In this document: positions 17,781-27,514 of the stretch, in pieces | Position numbering within the stretch: position 1 is the first letter of the stretch | Layout of the letters: the number at the start of each line of letters is the position of its first letter | DNA from: Gammaproteobacteria bacterium | GTDB taxonomy: Bacteria > Pseudomonadota > Gammaproteobacteria > Arenicellales > UBA868 | Length of the DNA: 36,208 bases | NCBI GenBank assembly: GCA_022450155.1 | Contig: JAKUQR010000029.1 | Coordinates: 1-36,208 of the forward strand | Direction: 5' to 3' | Notes under the pieces: model-generated | The model's input: the letters and a program-made list of their open reading frames with translations, nothing else | What the model was told of the DNA's origin: nothing | Database searches by the model: none | Program-made: the position numbers and the translations under genes

Positions 17781-18995
17781 ATGAGCGACAAGATCAAAAA
17801 GATCGTGCTTGCCTATTCTGGCGGGCTTGACACCTCAATTATCCTCAAGTGGCTGCAGGATCAGTACGACTGCGAAGTGGTGACATTTACTGCAGACCTT
17901 GGACAGCGGGGAGAAATCGAACCCGCACGCCAGAAAGCAGCAGGGCTCGGGGTGACGGAGATATTTATTGAGGATGTTCGTGAAGAGTTTGCCCGCGACT
18001 ATATTTTTCCGATGTTCCGTGCCAATGCGGTTTATGAGGGTGAATATCTGCTCGGCACCTCAATAGCCAGGCCGTTGATTGCCAAGCGGTTGGTTGAAAT
18101 TGCCGAATCCACCGGCGCAGATGCGATCTCGCATGGCGCGACAGGCAAAGGTAACGATCAGGTCCGATTGGAGTTGAATGCCTATGCCTTGAATCCTGAG
18201 ATAAGAATTATTGCACCGTGGAGAGAATGGGAACTTGGTTCGCGTGAAAGCCTGGTCGACTACGCTCATCAGCACGGACTGCCAGTGGATGATCGTTTCT
18301 CATACTCCATGGACGCAAATCTTCTGCACATCTCCTACGAGGGTGGTGAGCTCGAAGACCCGTGGGTTGCGCCTGCTGAGACCATCTGGCGGTGGTCTGT
18401 TTCGCCCCAGGATGCGCCGGATGAGCCTGAGAATATTGAAGTCGAATTCCAACATGGTGATCCGGTGGCGATCGCTGGTGAGAAGTTGACACCGGCCGCT
18501 GTGATGGAAAGACTCAATGCGTTCGGTGTCCGGCATGGGATAGGCCGTGTGGATTTGGTTGAGAACCGTTATGTCGGGATGAAATCCCGGGGTTGTTACG
18601 AAACCCCTGGCGGCACCATTTTGCTTAAGGCCCATCGCGCGATCGAGTCGATAACGCTGGACCGTGAGGTTGCACATCTTAAAGATGAATTAATGCCGCG
18701 CTATGCCAAGCTGGTCTACAACGGTTATTGGTTTTCGCCGGAACGTGAGGTGATGCAAAAGATGATCGACCAGTCACAACAGATGGTCAACGGCCAGGTC
18801 AGACTGCAACTTTACAAAGGTAACGTTACCGTGCTGGGTCGCCGCTCCGAAGATTCTCTGTACGACGAAACGATCGCAACATTTGAGGACGATGGCGGTG
18901 CCTACCAGCAGCGCGATGCAGAAGGATTCATTAAACTGAATGCGTTGCGAATGCGCGTTGCGGCCAGTAAGGGGCGCCGGCGGAGCAGCGACTAA
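17781..18995 (+). CDS. argG: Argininosuccinate synthase
   Basis: Joins citrulline and aspartate, using ATP, in arginine synthesis. The 404-residue protein has the N-type ATP-pyrophosphatase P-loop [15 protein letters not shown], the conserved [15 protein letters not shown] and [13 protein letters not shown] segments, and the C-terminal oligomerisation tail. Length is typical. I start at ATG 17781; GTG 17778 is directly before it and sits slightly better relative to the AAGGA at 17764-17768, so either may be used. TATAAT at 17711-17716 is a plausible -10 but no convincing -35 goes with it. No arginine-repressor box was recognised. The next gene begins 25 bases downstream. Confidence 0.97.
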   Translation: MSDKIKKIVLAYSGGLDTSIILKWLQDQYDCEVVTFTADLGQRGEIEPARQKAAGLGVTEIFIEDVREEFARDYIFPMFRANAVYEGEYLLGTSIARPLIAKRLVEIAESTGADAISHGATGKGNDQVRLELNAYALNPEIRIIAPWREWELGSRESLVDYAHQHGLPVDDRFSYSMDANLLHISYEGGELEDPWVAPAETIWRWSVSPQDAPDEPENIEVEFQHGDPVAIAGEKLTPAAVMERLNAFGVRHGIGRVDLVENRYVGMKSRGCYETPGGTILLKAHRAIESITLDREVAHLKDELMPRYAKLVYNGYWFSPEREVMQKMIDQSQQMVNGQVRLQLYKGNVTVLGRRSEDSLYDETIATFEDDGGAYQQRDAEGFIKLNALRMRVAASKGRRRSSD

Positions 18996-19020
18996 ACCCA
19001 TCCAGGCGAGAAGCCATTCG

Positions 19021-19938
19021 GTGATCCAGCCGCGTTTTGAATTAGCTTTTCTGGCACCTAGATACTGGGGTCACTGGATCGTGATGCTCATGATCGCGGC
19101 CTGTATCATTCTTCCTCGACGCTTGGTGTTGAAGGTGGGCAGTGCATTGGGTGACTTGTTTTATCGCAGTAATGAAAAGCGACGAAAGATCGCAGAGATT
19201 AATGTCCAGTTGTGCTTTCCTGAGCTTTCTGTCGATCAGCGCCAGCGGCTTATCCGCCAACACTACCGATTCTATGGGCGGGCGCTCATCGATTATGGTG
19301 TGTTGTGGTGGGGGTCGACCGCCAGAATAGACAGTCTGTGCACGGTGACTGGAAAGGACATACTCAAAAACCTCGAAAAAGCCGGCCGGCCGGTGTTGCT
19401 GATTACACCTCATACGGTCGGTATAGATATGGGTGGTGCCCTTATTGCCCGGTTGATCTGCGGCGTTTCCATGATGAAAAGAGCGCGAGATCCGTTGCTG
19501 ACATGGCGTTTATGGCGAGGTCGTTGCCGATTCGATGCGATCATTCTGATGCGGGATCAGGGGCTGCGCCGACTGGTCAAAGCCATAAGAGGCGGTAGGA
19601 TTGCTTATTTGATTCCCGACGAAGACTTGGGCGATGCCAATTCTCTATTTGCCCCTTTTTTTGACATCCCAACAGCAACAGTACCAGTCGTCGGGTGGCT
19701 GGCAAAATTGACCGATGCTGCGGTGGTGCCCGTGTTCACCCGTATGCTCGATAACGGTCGCTACGTGTTCGACATCAAGCCGCCACTGTCTGGATTTCCG
19801 CTTGGGAATGAGCAGTCAGACGCAGCAACGGTAAATTCGGTATTCGAAGCGGGGATCCGATCAGCGCCTGAACAGGCGCTATGGACGTTCAAATGGTTCA
19901 AAACACGTCCTGGTACCGACATATCACCCTACGACTGA
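19021..19938 (+). CDS. Lipid A acyltransferase, LpxL/HtrB-like (lysophospholipid acyltransferase superfamily)
   Basis: Adds a secondary acyl chain to Kdo2-lipid A or a precursor at the inner membrane. I start it at GTG 19021 (305 residues, the usual length), with AGGCGAG upstream at 19004-19010; an open frame extends back to 18940 but overlaps argG by 56 bases. The N-terminal membrane segment spans about residues 18-42 (WIVMLMIAACIILP). The catalytic HxxxxD motif reads TPHTVGIDMGG, and a later DEDLG replaces the common DQxxG. NxxxCFPELS is also typical. Which acyl position it serves cannot be told from sequence. An LPS-core heptosyltransferase gene follows. Confidence 0.9.
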   Translation: MIQPRFELAFLAPRYWGHWIVMLMIAACIILPRRLVLKVGSALGDLFYRSNEKRRKIAEINVQLCFPELSVDQRQRLIRQHYRFYGRALIDYGVLWWGSTARIDSLCTVTGKDILKNLEKAGRPVLLITPHTVGIDMGGALIARLICGVSMMKRARDPLLTWRLWRGRCRFDAIILMRDQGLRRLVKAIRGGRIAYLIPDEDLGDANSLFAPFFDIPTATVPVVGWLAKLTDAAVVPVFTRMLDNGRYVFDIKPPLSGFPLGNEQSDAATVNSVFEAGIRSAPEQALWTFKWFKTRPGTDISPYD

Positions 19939-19984
19939 CTCCAGTCTCGAAGTATGAAATGAGCTATTTTCAATTGGAACCACG

Positions 19985-21010
19985 TTGAAAATTCTGGTCA
20001 TCAAACAGACTTCCCTGGGCGATGTGCTGCATGCGACAGCTGCCCTGAGTGCAATTCGTGAAGCCCATCCGTCCGCCCATCTGACGGTATTGACGTCCAC
20101 AGCCGCTCAAGAGCTCTTGACGCATAACCCGAAGATTGACGAGCTCATAATTTTTGACCGCTACGGCGTCAAACGTGACTGGTGGAGGCGACCGGGTTGG
20201 ACCATTGAACAGTTTATGCAGACCCTCAGAGCCGTACGCCTGAACGAGTACGATCTGGCACTGGATCTTCAAGGCAGCTGGAAGACGGTGATTTTCCTGT
20301 GGGGTGCACGAGCCAGAAGACGATTGGTGAAAGGTCACTGGTGGTTCGCGGAGCGTTTTAGTCAGCCCGCGGTGCATGCCATAACAGAGATGGCCGGGGT
20401 ACTTGAGCTGGCTAATATTCCGCTGGGGGCAGGTAAGATGGAAGTCGAGGTCGCACCACAGGTGCAGACTGCAGTCGACCGCATATTGAAGGGACTCTTA
20501 AGGCCTGGTTCAAAACTTGCGGTGTTCAGCCCAGTGACGCGCTGGCCCACTAAGAACTGGCCTATCGAAAATTTTCTGTCACTGGCCGAACGTCTGTCAG
20601 ACGACTGGTTTATCCTGTTCACGGGCAGTGCTGAGGATCGTACGTTTCTGGAAATGTCTACAGGCACGCTATCATCCGAAAAGGGCAGCTGCCTGGCAGG
20701 TCGGCTGAGCCTGCCGGAATTCATTGAAGTCATTGGTCGGGCTGATCTTGTGTTAACCGGCGACAGCCTCACGATGCATCTGGCAGTGGCTAAGGCGCGC
20801 CCGCTCATCGCATTGTTCGGGCCGACAGATGAGACTCGGGTAGGCCCACTCGCCTCGGGTGAGGTGATTCGTGCAAATGTGGCTTGCGAGCGTTGTTATC
20901 TCAGGACCCGATGTCATCGGCGATGTATAGAAAAGATCACGGTACAGCAGGTCCTTGACGTGATTGAACACGGCATAAAGGAATTGTCTGCCGGGGAGGT
21001 GGTTGCATGA
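19985..21010 (+). CDS. Glycosyltransferase family 9, LPS heptosyltransferase
   Basis: Transfers heptose (or a related sugar) from an ADP-sugar to the LPS inner core. The 341-residue GT-B protein begins MKILVIKQTSLGDVLHATAA, the family's acceptor-site signature. TRWPTKNWPIENF and TGDSLTMHLAVA, followed by LFGPTDETRVGP, form the nucleotide-sugar site of the C-terminal domain. A C-terminal cysteine cluster (CERCYLRTRCHRRC) is typical of the WaaC/WaaF/RfaQ group. The TTG start at 19985 is supported by GGAA at 19976-19979 and by the fit to the conserved N-terminus. It probably forms one unit with the lipid A acyltransferase gene. Confidence 0.92.
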   Translation: MKILVIKQTSLGDVLHATAALSAIREAHPSAHLTVLTSTAAQELLTHNPKIDELIIFDRYGVKRDWWRRPGWTIEQFMQTLRAVRLNEYDLALDLQGSWKTVIFLWGARARRRLVKGHWWFAERFSQPAVHAITEMAGVLELANIPLGAGKMEVEVAPQVQTAVDRILKGLLRPGSKLAVFSPVTRWPTKNWPIENFLSLAERLSDDWFILFTGSAEDRTFLEMSTGTLSSEKGSCLAGRLSLPEFIEVIGRADLVLTGDSLTMHLAVAKARPLIALFGPTDETRVGPLASGEVIRANVACERCYLRTRCHRRCIEKITVQQVLDVIEHGIKELSAGEVVA

Positions 21011-21052
21011 ACACGTTACTCGGCAGGTGGTGAATTCCCTCAGTAGGTTTAA

Positions 21053-22504
21053 TCAGGCTCGCCAGAAGGTGGGCGTCAGCAGTACCAGCAAGGTAAAAAT
21101 TTCCAGCCTGCCCAGCAGCATGCTGACACATAGAATCCATTTGCCTGAGGCGCTGATTCCGGCGTAGTTGTCGGCGACGGCACCAAGACCTGGACCAAGG
21201 TTGTTCAAACAGGCTGTAACCGCAGAAAAAGCCGTAACGAGGTCGACTCCGGTCGCAGTCATCGCCAGTGCGAGTATCACATAGCTCAGTGTGTACAGTG
21301 CAAAGAAGCCCCAAACAGCATCGATAACCGATTCGGGAACCGGTTTTCCTCCAAGTTTTATGGGAATCAAGGCGTTGGGATGGATCAGTTGGTCGATCTC
21401 GCGGCGACCTTGTTTGTAGATAAGGATTGCTCGTATGATTTTCATGCCGCCAGCGGTTGAGCCAGCACAACCCCCAATGGCGCTCATCAAAATAAGCATG
21501 ATCGGCAGAAAAGAAGGCCACCAGTGAAATCCGGTGGTGGTATAACCCGTCGTAGTGGCGATGGAGACAACCTGAAAAATTCCGTGCCAGAAGGTTGCTG
21601 CAGGGTCGTTGTAGGTATGGGTCAGTGTCAGGACAATCAGCGCCACGACCGTGATCGAAAATAGCACACCTAGAAAAACCCGGGCTTCTGGGTCTTTGAG
21701 GTAGGTTAGAAGCTGCCGCGCGCGCAGCACACTAAAGTGAAGTGCAAAGTTGATACCGGCCACAATCATAAAGACTACGGCAATCCCGGCAATGACGGGA
21801 CTGTCAAAGAATCCAATACTCTGATCATGAGTAGAGAACCCACCGATCGCTACGGTAGAGAAGCTGTGTCCGATGGCATCGAAAACACTCATGCCAGCTA
21901 ACCAGTAAGCGAGCGCACAGGCAACTGTTAATCCCAGATAGATGTACCAGAGCGCCTTTGCAGTTTCCTTGATTCTGGGGGTAAGTTTTTTATCCTTGAC
22001 AGGGCCTGGCACCTCGGCTCGGTAGAGTTGCATCCCCCCAATACCCAGCATGGGCATGACTGCTACGGCCAGCACGATGATGCCCATACCACCGAGCCAT
22101 TGAAGCTGTTGCCGGTAATACAAAAGAGAGGTCGGTAGATGATCCAGTCCGGTTAGCACAGTTGCCCCGGTCGTGGTCAGACCCGACATAGACTCGAAAA
22201 CTGCATCGGGCAGAGACATGGCAGGGTCAATGGAAAGTAGAAAGGGAATGGCACCAAAGCCTGCTAATACTGACCAGAACAGGACCACGATCAAGAATCC
22301 ATCACGCAGTCTGGGTTCGTTTCTGTGTCGATGAACGGGCAACCAGAACAACAGGCCGACTGCCAGTGTGATCAGATAAGCGATGACAAAAGACTGCGTG
22401 CTACCGTCCTGGCTTACTATACTGATTGCAAGTGGTGGCAGAAGAGTCGTACTGAAAAGTGTCAGCAGAATCCCTACGATCTTCAAGACAGCCTGATGTT
22501 GCAC
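21053..22504 (-). CDS. trkH: Trk system potassium uptake protein TrkH
   Basis: The inner-membrane pore of the Trk potassium transporter. The 483-residue protein has about 10 hydrophobic segments plus four re-entrant filter loops: SGLTTTGATVLTGL, STVAIGGFSTHD, IATTTGYTTTGF and CLNNLGPGLGAVADNY. This degenerate fourfold repeat, with a conserved glycine in each, is the signature of TrkH/KtrB. It starts 17 bases after trkA, which encodes its regulatory partner, and is the last gene of a long minus-strand block. Confidence 0.97.
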   Translation of the reverse strand: MQHQAVLKIVGILLTLFSTTLLPPLAISIVSQDGSTQSFVIAYLITLAVGLLFWLPVHRHRNEPRLRDGFLIVVLFWSVLAGFGAIPFLLSIDPAMSLPDAVFESMSGLTTTGATVLTGLDHLPTSLLYYRQQLQWLGGMGIIVLAVAVMPMLGIGGMQLYRAEVPGPVKDKKLTPRIKETAKALWYIYLGLTVACALAYWLAGMSVFDAIGHSFSTVAIGGFSTHDQSIGFFDSPVIAGIAVVFMIVAGINFALHFSVLRARQLLTYLKDPEARVFLGVLFSITVVALIVLTLTHTYNDPAATFWHGIFQVVSIATTTGYTTTGFHWWPSFLPIMLILMSAIGGCAGSTAGGMKIIRAILIYKQGRREIDQLIHPNALIPIKLGGKPVPESVIDAVWGFFALYTLSYVILALAMTATGVDLVTAFSAVTACLNNLGPGLGAVADNYAGISASGKWILCVSMLLGRLEIFTLLVLLTPTFWRA

Positions 22505-22521
22505 TCGAGTATTCCGGAGAT

Positions 22522-23898
22522 TCAGACGAAGGTTACCTTCACCTGGAATAGTCTCTCGACATCGCGAATATGCTTTTTGTCGATCACGAACAGGATAACG
22601 TGATCCTCAGCCTCGATAATGGTGTCATGATGGGGAATAATGACTTCCTGATTGCGCAACAGAGCACCGACCCTAGTACCTGAGGGAAGTGAGAGTTCTT
22701 CTATACGACGACCGACGACATTGGAGCTTGTCGCATCGCCGTGAGCAATCGTTTCTATTGCTTCGGCGGCACCGCGACGAAGCGAATGTACGGCAATTGT
22801 ATCGCCACGCCGGATGTGAGTGAGCAGCGACCCAACCGTAATAAGACTGGGGGAGATAGCGACATCCAACACACTGCTTTCAATCAGGTCGACGTAAGCT
22901 GAACGGTTGATCAGTGCCATAGTACGGCGAGCACCCAGCCGTTTTGCTAGCATAGCCGAAAGGATATTGGCTTCGTCATCATTGGTGAGTGAACAGAAGA
23001 CATCCATGGCGTCAATATTTTCCTGTAGCATGAGGTCCTCATCGGCAGCATCTCCACGAAGAACGATGGTTGCATCCAGCTGTTCCGCAACCTGGCGCGC
23101 CCTTTCCGCCCCGTGTTCTATCAGTTTGACCTGGTAGTTGTTCTGCTCGAGGGTTCTGGCTAGCTGCAGACCGATTTTGCCGGCACCCGCCAACATGATG
23201 TTCTGGCTCGGTGCTTCCACAGCGCAAAATTCACTCATGACAATAGGTATGTGGGGCGCAGCGGCAACTATGAACACTTCGTCATCGGGTTCGATAACTG
23301 TATCCCCTTCAGGGATGAACGGCCTGTTATGACGGTAGATGGCTGCAACGCGGGCTTCAACAGTGGGTAAGTCTTCACGAATCGTGCGCAGTTCGCGGCC
23401 CACCAGTGGCCCGTCATGGTATGCTTTAAGGCCTACAAGTTGTATCTTTCCCCCAGCAAAATCGACAACCTGAAGAGCACCGGGATACTCGATGAGGTGC
23501 AGTACATGTTGTGTGACCAACTGTTCCGGGCTGATGATGACGTCTATCGGTATCGATTCGTCTGAAAATATCTCTCTGTGTGTCAGAAACTCAACAGAAC
23601 GAATACGGGCGATCTTTTTGGGGGTCCGGAACAGCGTGTAGGCGACCTGACAGGCTGCCATGTTGACTTCGTCCTGGTCAGTGACGGCGAGAATAAGATC
23701 CGCGTCCGGACCTCCAGCTTGTTCCAGAACGCTTGGATGAGATGCTGATCCAACGATCGTCCGGATATCGAGCCGATCCTGCAGGCCTTCCACTTGTGAT
23801 GCAACGTTATCGATCAGGGTGATGTCGTTGTCCTCTCTGGCGAGGATCTCGGCAGTTGAGATGCCGACCTGACCTGCACCGAGGATAATGATCTTCAT
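22522..23898 (-). CDS. trkA: Trk system potassium uptake regulatory protein TrkA
   Basis: The cytoplasmic NAD(H)-binding regulator that gates TrkH. The 458 residues contain two tandem RCK units: the first begins ILGAGQVGISTAEILAR, the second IMLAGAGKIGLQLARTLEQ at about residue 233. Each Rossmann half (TrkA-N) is followed by a TrkA-C domain. The gene lies 33 bases downstream of ntrX and 17 bases upstream of trkH. Confidence 0.97.
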   Translation of the reverse strand: MKIIILGAGQVGISTAEILAREDNDITLIDNVASQVEGLQDRLDIRTIVGSASHPSVLEQAGGPDADLILAVTDQDEVNMAACQVAYTLFRTPKKIARIRSVEFLTHREIFSDESIPIDVIISPEQLVTQHVLHLIEYPGALQVVDFAGGKIQLVGLKAYHDGPLVGRELRTIREDLPTVEARVAAIYRHNRPFIPEGDTVIEPDDEVFIVAAAPHIPIVMSEFCAVEAPSQNIMLAGAGKIGLQLARTLEQNNYQVKLIEHGAERARQVAEQLDATIVLRGDAADEDLMLQENIDAMDVFCSLTNDDEANILSAMLAKRLGARRTMALINRSAYVDLIESSVLDVAISPSLITVGSLLTHIRRGDTIAVHSLRRGAAEAIETIAHGDATSSNVVGRRIEELSLPSGTRVGALLRNQEVIIPHHDTIIEAEDHVILFVIDKKHIRDVERLFQVKVTFV

Positions 23899-23931
23899 TC
23901 GATGTCCAGATGCATGACTAAGCGGCTTGTT

Positions 23932-25314
23932 TCAAGCTCGATTCTTGACTGACTTGGGACTGATGCCCAAGCCTTTGAGTTTTCTGTAAAGGTGTGTGCG
24001 TTCCATCCTGCATCGTTGTGCAAGTTCCGTCATATTGCCGTTTGTTCTGAGGAGGTGATAATTGAAGTAGTCCCGTTCAAACTGTTCCCGTGCCTCCCGC
24101 AAAGGTTGATCGAAGTCCGGATCAACTCGTCCGGTTGTTTCGGTGAATACCGGGGTTGCTGCACTGCCCATGGTCTCTCGGGTTTCGTCCGCGTCAATTT
24201 CCTCACTGCTCGAGGTGATTAGCATTCGATGGATGAAGTTACGCAGTTCTCTGATATTGCCCGGCCACGGTCTATTACGAAGGTAATTTACGGCAGCTGT
24301 TGAGAAGCGGTGGAATGAGAGATTTTCTGATTCCAAGATCTGGTTGGTGTAATAGCTTATCAGGTCCGGTATATCTTCCCGATGTCTTCTCAGTACCGGA
24401 ACGTCGATTGGAACGGCATTAAGGCGATAGAACAGATCTTCTCTGAATGTGCCCTCTCGTATCTTTGATTCAATATCCTGATTCGACGTGGCGAAGATTC
24501 TGATGTCGAACTCAACAGGTGTTTTCCCACCGACCCGATAGAAGCGACTCTTTTCCAGCGTGCTCAGTAGTTTCTCCTGAATCTCGAGGTCAAGGTCACC
24601 GATTTCGTCCAGTACCAGGGTGCCACCCTGAGCCTGTTCAAATCGCCCGGCCTGTATGGAATCGGCATCTTCATAGCCGAAAAGTTCTATGGCAATGCGC
24701 TCCCGGGGTACCGAAGCCAGGTTGACTTCGACAAAGGCCTGCTCCTTACGCCGACTGGCTCGGTGCAGCGCGCGAACCACAACGCCCTTGCCGCTGCCGC
24801 GCTCACCTCGGACCAGTACCCAGCTTTCGCCCGGCGCAAGTCGATCAATCTGTTGTTTTAGTTCTTGGATAGCCGGACTGTGACCGACAAGTTCTGTTAC
24901 CGGTTCTAACTGGCGTCTGAGCTGGGTGTTTTCCGCAGACAGTTGCCGGCTTTCAAGCGCACGTTCGACCGTAACCAGCAGTTTGGCAGTAGACAGTGGT
25001 TTTTCGAGAAAATCGTACGCCCCGAGTCGCAAGGCATCGACGGCTGTTTCTACGGTACCATGGCCTGAGATCATGATGACAGGAGGCCGATTGCTACTCT
25101 GCTCGCACCACTCGGTGAGAAGGGTGATGCCATCGGTATCGGGCATCCAGATATCGAGCAGCACCAGATCAGGACTGAGACGGTTGAATTTTTCTCGTGC
25201 CTCAGACCCGTCACCGGCCGAGTCCACTCTATAACCTTCGTCTTCGAGAATTTCGCTGACGACGCCCCGAATAGCGGGCTCATCATCGACGACTAGGACA
25301 GTTTGATTATTCAC
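23932..25314 (-). CDS. ntrX: NtrX-family response regulator (AAA+ and Fis domains)
   Basis: The response regulator partner of NtrY. The 460 residues comprise a receiver domain (1-120) with phospho-acceptor Asp54 (LLDIWMPDTDG), an AAA+ domain with Walker A GERGSGKG (170-177) and Walker B GTLVLDEIGD (231-240), and a Fis-type helix-turn-helix near the C-terminus (MTELAQRCRMERTHLYRKLK). The GAFTGA loop that contacts sigma-54 is missing: after ELFGYE the sequence is DADSIQAGRFEQ. NtrX proteins commonly lack it and may act with sigma-70. The GTG start at 25314 overlaps the ntrY stop by 8 bases and has AAGG at good spacing. Confidence 0.93.
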   Translation of the reverse strand: MNNQTVLVVDDEPAIRGVVSEILEDEGYRVDSAGDGSEAREKFNRLSPDLVLLDIWMPDTDGITLLTEWCEQSSNRPPVIMISGHGTVETAVDALRLGAYDFLEKPLSTAKLLVTVERALESRQLSAENTQLRRQLEPVTELVGHSPAIQELKQQIDRLAPGESWVLVRGERGSGKGVVVRALHRASRRKEQAFVEVNLASVPRERIAIELFGYEDADSIQAGRFEQAQGGTLVLDEIGDLDLEIQEKLLSTLEKSRFYRVGGKTPVEFDIRIFATSNQDIESKIREGTFREDLFYRLNAVPIDVPVLRRHREDIPDLISYYTNQILESENLSFHRFSTAAVNYLRNRPWPGNIRELRNFIHRMLITSSSEEIDADETRETMGSAATPVFTETTGRVDPDFDQPLREAREQFERDYFNYHLLRTNGNMTELAQRCRMERTHLYRKLKGLGISPKSVKNRA

Positions 25315-27514
25315 GTTTGCCTTGTCGTTCGTCTATCGAGGTGCCCTGAGACTGGGTCACAGGCAGGTGAATTATAACGACAGCACCACCTTTGGGCAGA
25401 TTTGTTGCCCGCATGGTGCCACCGTTTTCCTCGATTATCCGGCGGCTTATCGGTAGTCCCAGTCCACTGCCGGAGATTTTCGTGGTGACGTAGGGTTCAA
25501 AAATTCGGTCCAACAACTCCGCCGGGAAACCCGGCCCGTTATCCTGAAGTTCCAGCACCAAAAAATTATCATTAGCGTGATCTATTCGCGTACTCAGTTT
25601 CAGTTCACCTCCTTTGTCACCCAGTGCATCGGATGCATTGATAATCAGATTATTCAGTACCTGCCGAACCCCGGTCGGGTCAGTCATGACCAGCGGCAGG
25701 TCATCAGTAAGGTCAAACAGGAACCTGATCTTGGTTAAGTGAGCGATATGGAGTTCTGTGATGTCCCGAATCAACGTATTGATGTCCAAGCACTTGGGTC
25801 GCGAGTTCACCGGTTGTGCATAGTCAGAGAACGCATCGACCATTGACTTCATCGATTCAACCTGTTGGACAATCGTCCGGGTTGCACGATCCAGTATTTC
25901 TCGATCGTCTTTCTCGATTTTGTCGAGATATCGTCGCCTGATTCGTTCGGCAGAAAGTTGTATCGGGGTCAATGGGTTTTTGATTTCATGAGCAAGACGG
26001 CGGGCGACCTCGCCCCAGGCCGCATCGCGCTGCGCTTTGATCAACGCTGTCGCATCATCAAACACAACAACGCAGCCGGATTCTGTTTCCGTACCAGAAA
26101 GTTTGGTACTGCTGCATACCAGAGTTTGTGGGCCCAATGGCGAGTTTATACTGATCTCTTTTTGCCACTCAGAAACATCATCACTTATACCTTGGTCTAT
26201 CATGTCCAGCAATGGTTTGGCAGTTGGCAGAGCATTGATCATCTCGGCAATGGAAGATTCGACAAAAGTGCCCAGCGGTGTGTGCAGTATGCGTTCGGCA
26301 GCGGCGTTGTGCGTACGGAGTTGCCGATGGCTGTCAAACGACATGACACCGGATGACAGGTGAGCGAGTACGGTTTCAAGATAGGCTCTTTGTTTTTCTG
26401 CTTCAATTTGACTGTTTCGTACCGCAGTCTGGGCGCTGCTGATTTCCTGAGTCATACGGTTGAATGAGCTGACCAGAACACCGAGTTCATCTCCACTAGT
26501 CACTGGCAGCTGTTTGCCATAGTCTCCTTGAGCGACAGCTTGCGTGCCTTCAGCAAGGTCCCGCAGTGGGGCGACCAGCCTTCTGGCGAGATAGATCGCA
26601 ATCAACAACGAGATGAGCAGTGTCATCAGCGTTACGAGTGAAAGGGTCAGGACAAAACTGAATGTCAACGGGCGTCGCAGATACTGCAGTTTTTCATATT
26701 CCGCATAGGCTGCCTCTACGCTTTGTCCCAGTCGCGAATACCTTAGGGGCAGCGGGTCGATAACCAGCAAAACACGATCAGTATCTCCAACCTGGCGTCC
26801 GGTTATACGTATAGCTACGCGTAGCTGCAGTCCGCCACCGGCAATTGGTTCCATCTCGGAATAGACCTTACCCTGGCGGAGTTGGCGGATCACTCGCTCG
26901 TCGGGGACATTCGGAATGAGTGAAATTGCATCCTTGCTGCTGGAGGCAAGTATTTTTCCCGACATCGAATGAAGGCTCATTTCCTCGAAATCACTTGCTT
27001 GACGAAGCTCATCGAGAAGCTGAAAGACTTCGAAACTGGACTCAGCATTCTGGATCTTGTCCGCATCATCACGCAGCTGGTCAACGACATCCAACTTGAT
27101 CGATTCGAGTGAACTGCGGCCCAGCAGTAATGCATCGTCGAGTGCTTGTTCGATCTGCACATCGAACCAGCTGTCAATTCCCCGGCTGAGAAACTGCACA
27201 GCAAAGTAATAAACCACAGCGAGTGGAATCAGCGCCAGCACGGCGAAGGTCCCAACAAATCGCAGGGTAAGTCTGGAACCGAGGACCCTTGCCCGAAACT
27301 GTCCTATCAGTCGCCAAATCTGAAATGCGCTCATCAGCGCTAGCAGGCCAATTCCGATGACATTCAGCAGAATAAGAGCGGAATAGAAATCCCCAAACAG
27401 TTCGTCGTTTCCCGCGGCGCGACTCAACAATACCGAGGCAATCAGCAGGAATGCTGACAGCAGGAGGGTGAAGCCTGGTCCAAGTAATTGCGAGATCATC
27501 GACCGACTTGCCAT
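25307..27514 (-). CDS. ntrY: NtrY-family membrane sensor histidine kinase
   Basis: A 735-residue inner-membrane kinase, probably sensing nitrogen or redox state as described for NtrY elsewhere. Hydrophobic segments lie at about residues 10-35, 45-70 and 85-110, then an extracytoplasmic sensor region (about 112-280), another membrane segment (about 282-310), a HAMP domain (LARRLVAPLRDLAEGTQAVA), a PAS domain (about 375-480) and the kinase core. The phospho-acceptor is His509 in RRLAHEIKNPLTPIQLSAER; N box NNLIINASDAL, DNGPGFP and GSGLGLPISRRI follow. It overlaps the DUF4390 gene by 19 bases. A second ATG at 27499 forms an ATGA overlap with that gene's stop and could be the real start. Confidence 0.93.
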   Translation of the reverse strand: MASRSMISQLLGPGFTLLLSAFLLIASVLLSRAAGNDELFGDFYSALILLNVIGIGLLALMSAFQIWRLIGQFRARVLGSRLTLRFVGTFAVLALIPLAVVYYFAVQFLSRGIDSWFDVQIEQALDDALLLGRSSLESIKLDVVDQLRDDADKIQNAESSFEVFQLLDELRQASDFEEMSLHSMSGKILASSSKDAISLIPNVPDERVIRQLRQGKVYSEMEPIAGGGLQLRVAIRITGRQVGDTDRVLLVIDPLPLRYSRLGQSVEAAYAEYEKLQYLRRPLTFSFVLTLSLVTLMTLLISLLIAIYLARRLVAPLRDLAEGTQAVAQGDYGKQLPVTSGDELGVLVSSFNRMTQEISSAQTAVRNSQIEAEKQRAYLETVLAHLSSGVMSFDSHRQLRTHNAAAERILHTPLGTFVESSIAEMINALPTAKPLLDMIDQGISDDVSEWQKEISINSPLGPQTLVCSSTKLSGTETESGCVVVFDDATALIKAQRDAAWGEVARRLAHEIKNPLTPIQLSAERIRRRYLDKIEKDDREILDRATRTIVQQVESMKSMVDAFSDYAQPVNSRPKCLDINTLIRDITELHIAHLTKIRFLFDLTDDLPLVMTDPTGVRQVLNNLIINASDALGDKGGELKLSTRIDHANDNFLVLELQDNGPGFPAELLDRIFEPYVTTKISGSGLGLPISRRIIEENGGTMRATNLPKGGAVVIIHLPVTQSQGTSIDERQGKRE

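Noticed and set aside
25865-26356. 163-codon plus-strand frame opposite ntrY
   Set aside because: It lies within the PAS and kinase coding region of ntrY and shows no recognisable motif.
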